This document shows positions 1 through 3,607 of a stretch of DNA of 5,382 nucleotides, piece by piece. The stretch's first letter is position 1. The number at the start of each line of letters is the position of its first letter. The notes beneath the pieces are model-generated. The model was not told the DNA's origin and ran no database searches. It saw only the letters and a program-made list of their open reading frames with translations. The position numbers and the translations under genes are program-made. The stretch comes from CAYOLL01 sp964404765 [NCBI: uncultured Gemmatimonadota bacterium] (GTDB lineage: Bacteria > 4572-55), in NCBI GenBank assembly GCA_964404765.1, contig CAYOLL010000286.1, positions 1 through 5,382 on the forward strand. The letters are read 5' to 3'.

Positions 1-27
1 CTGAGCATCACCATCGCGCGGTAACCT

Positions 28-95
28 GTAGCACAGATTAGCAATCTGTGCCTTGTGTTAACTTCAACCCCGCTCAGATTGCTAATCTGTGCTAC
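28..95. repeat. Inverted repeat, copy 1 (perfect 21-bp arms)
   Basis: The arm at 28-48 (starts GTAGCACAGATT) is the exact reverse complement of the arm at 75-95 (ends AATCTGTGCTAC), separated by 26 bases. Each arm also contains its own small palindrome, CAGATT-3 nt-AATCTG. The sequence can therefore form either one long stem-loop or two short ones. No T-run follows, so it is not a canonical intrinsic terminator. This architecture resembles REP/BIME elements or a small MITE. Confidence 0.9.
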
Positions 96-135
96 ACAGC
101 TCACGGAACTGAGCATCACCATAGAGCGGTAACCT

Positions 136-202
136 GTAGCACAGATTAGCAATCTGTGCTTGCGTCAACTTCAACCCCGCTCAGATTGCTAATCTGAGCT
201 AC
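136..202. repeat. Inverted repeat, copy 2 (one mismatch)
   Basis: The left arm at 136-156 is identical to copy 1. The right arm at 182-202 differs from a perfect complement only at 197 (A for T). The loop is 25 bases, one shorter than in copy 1. The right arm ends 28 bases before the preferred start codon of the downstream gene, so a transcript entering from the left would carry this hairpin just upstream of the ribosome-binding site. Confidence 0.88.
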
Positions 203-216
203 AAATCATCCGAACA

Positions 217-221
217 TGAGG
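217..221 (+). promoter_or_regulatory. Shine-Dalgarno site deciding the NTase start
   Basis: TGAGG at 217-221 lies 9 nt before the ATG at 231, a normal Shine-Dalgarno position. The in-frame upstream ATG at 216 has no purine-rich site before it and lies in sequence that looks repeat-derived. This favours 231 as the real start. Confidence 0.5.
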
Positions 222-230
222 CTGCTTAAC

Positions 231-872
231 ATGAGCCAATCGTCTCACAACAAAACAGCGCCCTTGGAGCTTTCCCAACTCCCGGCCTTTGACCCAAACC
301 CATCGTTGAAGGCCGCACTGCGCTTTCTTGCTGAAACCGGCGTGACGGACTTTGCGTTGATCGGACGGGTGGCTACCTGGGTTTATCTGCCGGCGGATCG
401 GCAGCAATTCACCAAAGATGTGGATATTGCGGTGATCACAACGGATATTGGCAAGATTGAAACCGCGCTTAAGCTGCGCGGCCTCAAAATCTATCAATTG
501 CCGATTGGCGGCGTGGCCGTGCGTGAGCCGGACATGACTGTGGGCTTTATTGACCGCCGGCAGGGTGGTTTTGATGTGCTGTTTAAAGAAGCCATTGCCC
601 AGGCCCGGCGCGATGTCAAAATTTTTGGTGAAATCATACCGGTGGTGAGTTTGAATTATCTGATCACGATGAAACTGGTATCCGGCGAACCGAAAGACGA
701 TCTGGACGCCAAATCGCTTTTATTGGTCAAGGATATCAACTACAACGCGCTCCGAGAAACGGTTCAACAACATCTTGGCAATGCAACAGCGAATCGGCTG
801 GATGTGTTTGCCCGCGAGGTAGGATTGCTTCCACCAAAGGGCGCGTATCGGGAAAGCGGGCCATCTTTCTGA
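231..872 (+). CDS. Nucleotidyltransferase, AbiEii/MNT-like superfamily
   Basis: A 213-residue protein from ATG 231; an in-frame ATG at 216 would add five residues but lacks a Shine-Dalgarno site. After a poorly conserved first ~30 residues, it shows the core of the small DNA-polymerase-beta-like nucleotidyltransferases. A helix-Gly segment FALIGRVATW (41-50) is followed by FTKDVDIAV (60-68), whose D63 and D65 are the metal-binding D-x-D pair. FDVL (114-117) has a candidate third aspartate, D115. Near 138-163 the pattern SLNYLITMKL...KDDLDAKSLL matches the C-terminal helix region typical of AbiEii-type and related stand-alone NTases. Family members transfer a nucleotide to RNA or protein, many as toxins of type IV/VII-like toxin-antitoxin pairs. 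The target here is unknown. The usual Gly-Gly/Gly-Ser at the nucleotide-binding turn reads Gly-Arg (44-45). No HEPN, AbiEi or other partner is visible; a partner could only lie left of the window. No signal peptide or membrane segment is seen. Confidence 0.8.
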   Translation: MSQSSHNKTAPLELSQLPAFDPNPSLKAALRFLAETGVTDFALIGRVATWVYLPADRQQFTKDVDIAVITTDIGKIETALKLRGLKIYQLPIGGVAVREPDMTVGFIDRRQGGFDVLFKEAIAQARRDVKIFGEIIPVVSLNYLITMKLVSGEPKDDLDAKSLLLVKDINYNALRETVQQHLGNATANRLDVFAREVGLLPPKGAYRESGPSF

Positions 873-890
873 TATGTCTACGCGAAATGC

Positions 891-897
891 GGAGAGG
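891..897 (+). promoter_or_regulatory. Relict Shine-Dalgarno site of the RhuM gene
   Basis: GGAGAGG at 891-897 stands 7 nt before ATG 905, a good translation-initiation context. The next codon is TAA, so the site now leads to immediate termination. It supports 905 as the ancestral start of the broken gene. Confidence 0.5.
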
Positions 898-904
898 AAC
901 AACC

Positions 905-1132
905 ATGTAACCATCGTCAGTCAAACCCATTGTCTTTGACCAAACAGACGACGGTAAAACCCGCATCAAATGGCGCTACGAGGACGAAAACCTGTGGCTG
1001 TCGCAAAAGCGCATGGCCGAGCTGTTTGAATGCTCGATAGACAATATTTCGCTGCATCTCAAAAATATTTTTGCCGAAGGGGAAATTTGGATAAAGATTC
1101 AGTTGCCGAGGAATTATAGATTGCCCTGTTGA
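905..1132 (+). pseudogene. RhuM-family gene, degraded 5' fragment
   Basis: Reading frame 905 gives ATG then TAA, then an open stretch from 911 to the TGA at 1130-1132. Its translation, PIVFDQTDDGKTRIKWRY...ENLWLSQKRMAELFE...NISLHLKNIFAEGE, matches the N-terminal region of RhuM-family proteins (pattern IYQTEDGKT...E.VWLTQ..MAELF...NISLHIKNIFEEGEL). RhuM proteins are of unknown biochemical function, usually about 300 residues or more, and are scattered in pathogenicity islands, prophages and other accessory DNA. Three lesions are visible. The first is a stop at codon 2. The second is a frameshift near 1085-1089: the frame shifts so that 1087-1116 reads LDKDSVAEEL, which continues the family motif. 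The third is a TAG at 1117-1119, after which family resemblance ends. Everything past about residue 70 is missing and is replaced by the nadK leader. It begins 32 bp after the NTase stop, so the two may once have been co-transcribed. Confidence 0.82.
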
Positions 1133-1170
1133 GGGCTTGTCAATTTCATACTTTAGACCATCTTCGAAAA

Positions 1171-1176
1171 AAAGGA
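1171..1176 (+). promoter_or_regulatory. Weak, close-set ribosome-binding site of nadK
   Basis: AAAGGA at 1171-1176 precedes ATG 1180 by only 3 nt, closer than optimal, within an A-rich run. I saw no convincing -35/-10 pair between the RhuM remnant and this site, so the nadK promoter is not assigned. Confidence 0.35.
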
Positions 1177-1179
1177 CAC

Positions 1180-2061
1180 ATGAAAAAAATCGGCGTGATC
1201 GCCAATCATACCAAGCCCGGCTTTGATTGGATTTTGCGGCAAATTGCCGCCTGGGGCGCTCGCTCAACGATGCAAATTTTCTTTAGCGAATTGCTGACTT
1301 CTTTTATTGAGCGTCCGGTAACGTTCCTGCCGCCGGATCGCATTTATCGCGAGACGGAAGGTGTGCTGGTATTGGGTGGTGACGGCACCATTTTATCAGC
1401 ATTTCGGGAAATGGGCGAAAACATGACGCCAATGCTGGGCATTAATCTGGGTCGGCTGGGTTTTTTGACCGAGACAAATGTGGGCGATGTGCTTTATGCC
1501 TTGGAGTGTTTACAGCAGAATGACTTTACCTTAGAAAATCGGCTGGTCTTGCAGGGAGAAGTCTTGCGAAACGGCAAGTTTTTAAAGCGGGTATGGGCGT
1601 TGAACGAAATGATTGTCTCGAAAGGCGAGTTTGGGCGCATTATTCAACTGGACTTGTATGTTGGGCCGGAATTTGTCAGCAACTACACCGCTGACGGTTT
1701 GATATTGGCCACACCAACCGGATCAACCGGCTATTCGCTGTCGGCCGGCGGGCCGGTAGTGGCGCCGCATGTCAGCGCACTGGTCGCTACGCCGATCTGC
1801 GCGCATACCCTGGCCACTCGGCCATTGATCATTTCCGATCAGGAAACTTTTCGCATCCAGGTAAAGTCCGAAGCGCCCAATATCATTCTGACCGTAGATG
1901 GCCGCTGCGATTGCGATCTGGCGGTTGATGATGAAATTATCGTCTCCCGTGCGCCATTTGATGCGCTTCTTATCAAACTAAAGAATGCGACCTATTATTC
2001 TCTTTTGCGCCAAAAATTTAAGTGGGGCGCTCGCGCGACCAATGACGAACGGATGTTTTGA
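1180..2061 (+). CDS. nadK: NAD kinase (ATP/polyphosphate:NAD+ 2'-phosphotransferase)
   Basis: This cytoplasmic enzyme phosphorylates NAD+ to NADP+, the only known route to NADP and an essential step in most bacteria. The 293-residue product is full length for the family. The N-terminal Rossmann-like strand is MKKIGVIAN. The signature GGDGT is at 66-70, with catalytic Asp68, followed by GINLGRLGFLT (87-97). The NAD-binding N142-E143 pair follows. The second conserved block starts ADGLILATPTGSTGYS (171-186) and continues into SLSAGGP. Then come AHTLATRPLII (208-218) and TVDG (238-241). ATG 1180 is chosen because the family begins at this strand. The open frame extends upstream to a TTG at 1129, but those 17 codons are not conserved family sequence. 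No frameshift or missing key residue is seen. The gene stands alone, behind a RhuM remnant and converging with the dockerin gene, so its neighbours do not inform its function. Confidence 0.97.
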   Translation: MKKIGVIANHTKPGFDWILRQIAAWGARSTMQIFFSELLTSFIERPVTFLPPDRIYRETEGVLVLGGDGTILSAFREMGENMTPMLGINLGRLGFLTETNVGDVLYALECLQQNDFTLENRLVLQGEVLRNGKFLKRVWALNEMIVSKGEFGRIIQLDLYVGPEFVSNYTADGLILATPTGSTGYSLSAGGPVVAPHVSALVATPICAHTLATRPLIISDQETFRIQVKSEAPNIILTVDGRCDCDLAVDDEIIVSRAPFDALLIKLKNATYYSLLRQKFKWGARATNDERMF

Positions 2062-2085
2062 TATTATTTCGATATTTTAAATGCC
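2062..2085. other. 24-bp convergent intergenic gap, no clear terminator
   Basis: nadK ends at 2061 and the opposing gene's stop codon occupies 2086-2088. The gap is AT-rich. The only nearby stem, CTCAT/ATGAG at 2085-2089 and 2099-2103 with a 9-nt loop, is too weak to call as a terminator. The two transcripts probably overlap at their 3' ends. Confidence 0.6.
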
Positions 2086-3579
2086 TCATTCAATTTCGAT
2101 GAGATCGTCGCTTTTTTCCCGCGGCCCCGCTGCTATAAGGTCAACTAATTGAACCAGATCACTTAGATTAATTATCCGGTCACCATTCAAATCTGCCACC
2201 GGAAATTGCCACGCCGATAAACCCGCCCCGTACAAGATGTGCCGCACAACCAGATCAACATCAACATTATCCCGAACATACGAACCGTCCACATCGCCGG
2301 CGAAACCGCTGAGAGCATAACTTTTTACGGTCCAGACGCCGGAAAGCGCCGTCGCATCCGCAGTCAACGAACGCACGGAATCGGAATCGGCCACCATGCC
2401 AAACGGCAACCAGCCAGAGGCGCTTCGCCGCCAGATTTGCGCTTCGGTCAAGTCCACACCATTATCATCGAGGCTTAACCAGGCAAAAGTCAGGCTGCGT
2501 TTGCCGCCGTTATCAGTCTCCGGCTGCAGCGTCCAGCGGCGTTGGATGCCGGCGTCGCCGTAAATCGTCTCGACAGCGGCCGGACCGGTCACTCGGGTAA
2601 CGGTCGTCTTTTCCAGGCGCTTGGGTCCACGACTCAGGATCGGCCCGATGCCGCCAAAATCGTTGGCCTGCCAATCGACGGTGCGTGTCGTCGTAATAGA
2701 TCCAACCACATAGCGGCTTTCACCTTCGCCGGTTAAAACGCCTTTTTCGCCCAAAGTCACCACATTATCGCGCGTTAAAAACATACCCTGCTTAAAAATA
2801 AGACTGTCGCGAATAGTAATGCTTTTGGCCAGCGTCACATTAGCCGGATTGTCGATAATCATGTTGTTGATGCTGGCGTTCAATTCAAAGCCGGTGGTGG
2901 CCGGTGTCGTCCCGTCGTAAATGACATTGATGCTGTCCGGCAGAAGCGGCGGGTTCGTAATATCGCCTTCGCCGACTTCCACCGTCGCGCCCAAGTCGAG
3001 TGTGACATCATGCCCGGCGTTGTTCAGATTGCCGCTTTGCAGATCAAGTGTGCCCTGCACGATGACATCGGTGGTGAGGGTTACGCCGCCGGGATTGTCA
3101 ACCGTCAAAGTATAAACATTGGCGGAGGGCAGCTCTGGCCCGGATTCCGCCGGTTGAGTGCCAACATACGCCACATTGACGCCGCCCTGAAAGATTGGCT
3201 CGTGCAGCAACCGGCCCAGATCGCGCACAATCGTTGATGAATCCGCTACACGCAAAGGTTGGCTATTATCCAACACCCCGTCAGTCAACAGCAGTTCTTC
3301 CCTGAGCAAAACGCCGCCGTCCAGTCTGGCCCCGGTCGGATTGTCTACTTCCAGCGTTTCAAAAAAGCCATTAGTGTTGACGATAGCCTGGTTTGTCGCG
3401 CCGTTCAGGGTGATGTTGCCCTCAAAGGTGGCGCGGTTGTTCCAATCGCCGGTCAGTGTAATTTTGCCGTCATTTGCGGTCGTCACTTTGCCGTCGGATT
3501 GAATGTTGACGGTGATTTGAGCGCCTGCTACACGAAAACCGGCCAGCCATATCAACAAGATCATAAGGGATCGCTTCAT
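2086..3579 (-). CDS. Secreted repeat protein with C-terminal dockerin-like domain
   Basis: A 497-residue exported protein of unknown specific function. Residues 1-20 are a Sec signal peptide: a KR start, a hydrophobic stretch, and an AGA-Q cleavage site. Residues ~50-275 hold three beta-rich repeats built on V/I-DNP-x-x-x-x-L followed by V-x-x-x-L-x-L-x-x-G-x-L. The DNP triplets fall at 79-81, 161-163 and 243-245. Repeats 2 and 3 are also preceded by similar NVxYxGTxPAxxGxEL segments (135 and 218 onward). Residues ~285-420 form a further domain (VVGSITTTRTV, FGGIGPIL, VTRVTG, RRWTLQP, LTFAWL) of a type common in Bacteroidetes-like surface proteins. Residues 429-482 resemble a type I dockerin, with two calcium-loop-like segments, DVDG (429-432) and DLNGD (463-467), each followed by a helix. 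The frame extends upstream to 3633, but ATG 3579 has the signal peptide and a strong Shine-Dalgarno. It follows the methyltransferase gene by 28 bp. The likely location is outside the cytoplasm, on the surface or secreted. The function is inferred only as structural or binding. Confidence 0.85.
   Translation of the reverse strand: MKRSLMILLIWLAGFRVAGAQITVNIQSDGKVTTANDGKITLTGDWNNRATFEGNITLNGATNQAIVNTNGFFETLEVDNPTGARLDGGVLLREELLLTDGVLDNSQPLRVADSSTIVRDLGRLLHEPIFQGGVNVAYVGTQPAESGPELPSANVYTLTVDNPGGVTLTTDVIVQGTLDLQSGNLNNAGHDVTLDLGATVEVGEGDITNPPLLPDSINVIYDGTTPATTGFELNASINNMIIDNPANVTLAKSITIRDSLIFKQGMFLTRDNVVTLGEKGVLTGEGESRYVVGSITTTRTVDWQANDFGGIGPILSRGPKRLEKTTVTRVTGPAAVETIYGDAGIQRRWTLQPETDNGGKRSLTFAWLSLDDNGVDLTEAQIWRRSASGWLPFGMVADSDSVRSLTADATALSGVWTVKSYALSGFAGDVDGSYVRDNVDVDLVVRHILYGAGLSAWQFPVADLNGDRIINLSDLVQLVDLIAAGPREKSDDLIEIE
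2134..2295 (-). other. Dockerin-like domain (two calcium-loop repeats)
   Basis: This is the coding region for residues 429-482 of the secreted protein. Loop 1 starts D429-V-D431-G with D437 and D440 downstream, then the helix VDLVVRHIL. Loop 2 starts D463-L-N465-G-D467, then INLSDLVQLVDLI. The spacing matches type I dockerins (D-x-[DN]-G, then a helix, twice). Dockerins bind cohesins in cellulosomes, but isolated dockerins are widespread in bacteria that have no cellulosome. Loop 1 is atypical, with GSYV where GNG-like residues are usual, so calcium binding there may be weakened. Confidence 0.75.
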
Positions 3580-3585
3580 TTTCAA

Positions 3586-3590
3586 CTCCC
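3586..3590 (-). promoter_or_regulatory. Shine-Dalgarno of the dockerin-protein gene
   Basis: On the minus strand GGGAG (plus-strand CTCCC at 3586-3590) precedes ATG 3579 by 6 nt, an optimal spacing. It lies in the 28-bp gap after the methyltransferase stop and fixes the start at 3579 rather than at the longer ORF start at 3633, which would overlap the upstream gene. Confidence 0.7.
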
Positions 3591-3607
3591 GCATTAAACG
3601 TAAGAGG

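Larger units (their letters stand above)
1..220. repeat. Two tandem copies of a ~108-bp intergenic unit
   Basis: The unit beginning CTGAGCATCACCAT at 1 begins again at 109, a period of 108. The copies are nearly identical through about 202, with a few substitutions (near 15-20 versus 123-128, and 53-59 versus 161-166) and one 1-nt length difference in the loop. After 202 a decayed match continues: TCACGGAAC-TGAG at 101-113 resembles TCATCCGAAC-A-TGAG at 206-220, so repeat-derived sequence seems to reach the start of the first gene. The first copy starts at the window edge, so the array may extend further left. No ORF of significance lies inside. This is the whole content of the gene-free left end. 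Confidence 0.9.

Noticed and set aside
28-95. Rho-independent terminator
   Set aside because: The hairpin loop is long and no T-run follows the stem on either strand. The nested palindromic and tandem arrangement fits a repeat element better.
1-202. CRISPR array
   Set aside because: There are only two units, and nearly the whole ~108-bp unit is conserved, including what would be the spacer. No cas gene is present.
1103-1120. Sigma70-like promoter for nadK (TATAGA at 1115-1120)
   Set aside because: No acceptable -35 element lies at a 16-18 bp spacing, and the bases coincide with RhuM-remnant coding sequence.
1129-1179. Upstream TTG start adding 17 codons to nadK
   Set aside because: The added residues do not resemble NAD kinase N termini. 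The family begins at the MKKIGVIAN strand encoded from 1180.
917-1267. 116-codon minus-strand ORF opposite the RhuM remnant and nadK start
   Set aside because: It lies antisense to a stretch with clear RhuM and NadK protein similarity and shows no recognisable family pattern of its own.
2085-2103. Terminator between nadK and the convergent gene
   Set aside because: The stem is only 5 bp with a 9-nt loop and no T-run, and it lies mostly inside the coding end of the minus-strand gene.
2239-3597. Several plus-strand ORFs of 64-112 codons inside the dockerin gene
   Set aside because: They are antisense to a protein with a signal peptide, regular repeats and a dockerin, and none shows a recognisable domain or ribosome site.
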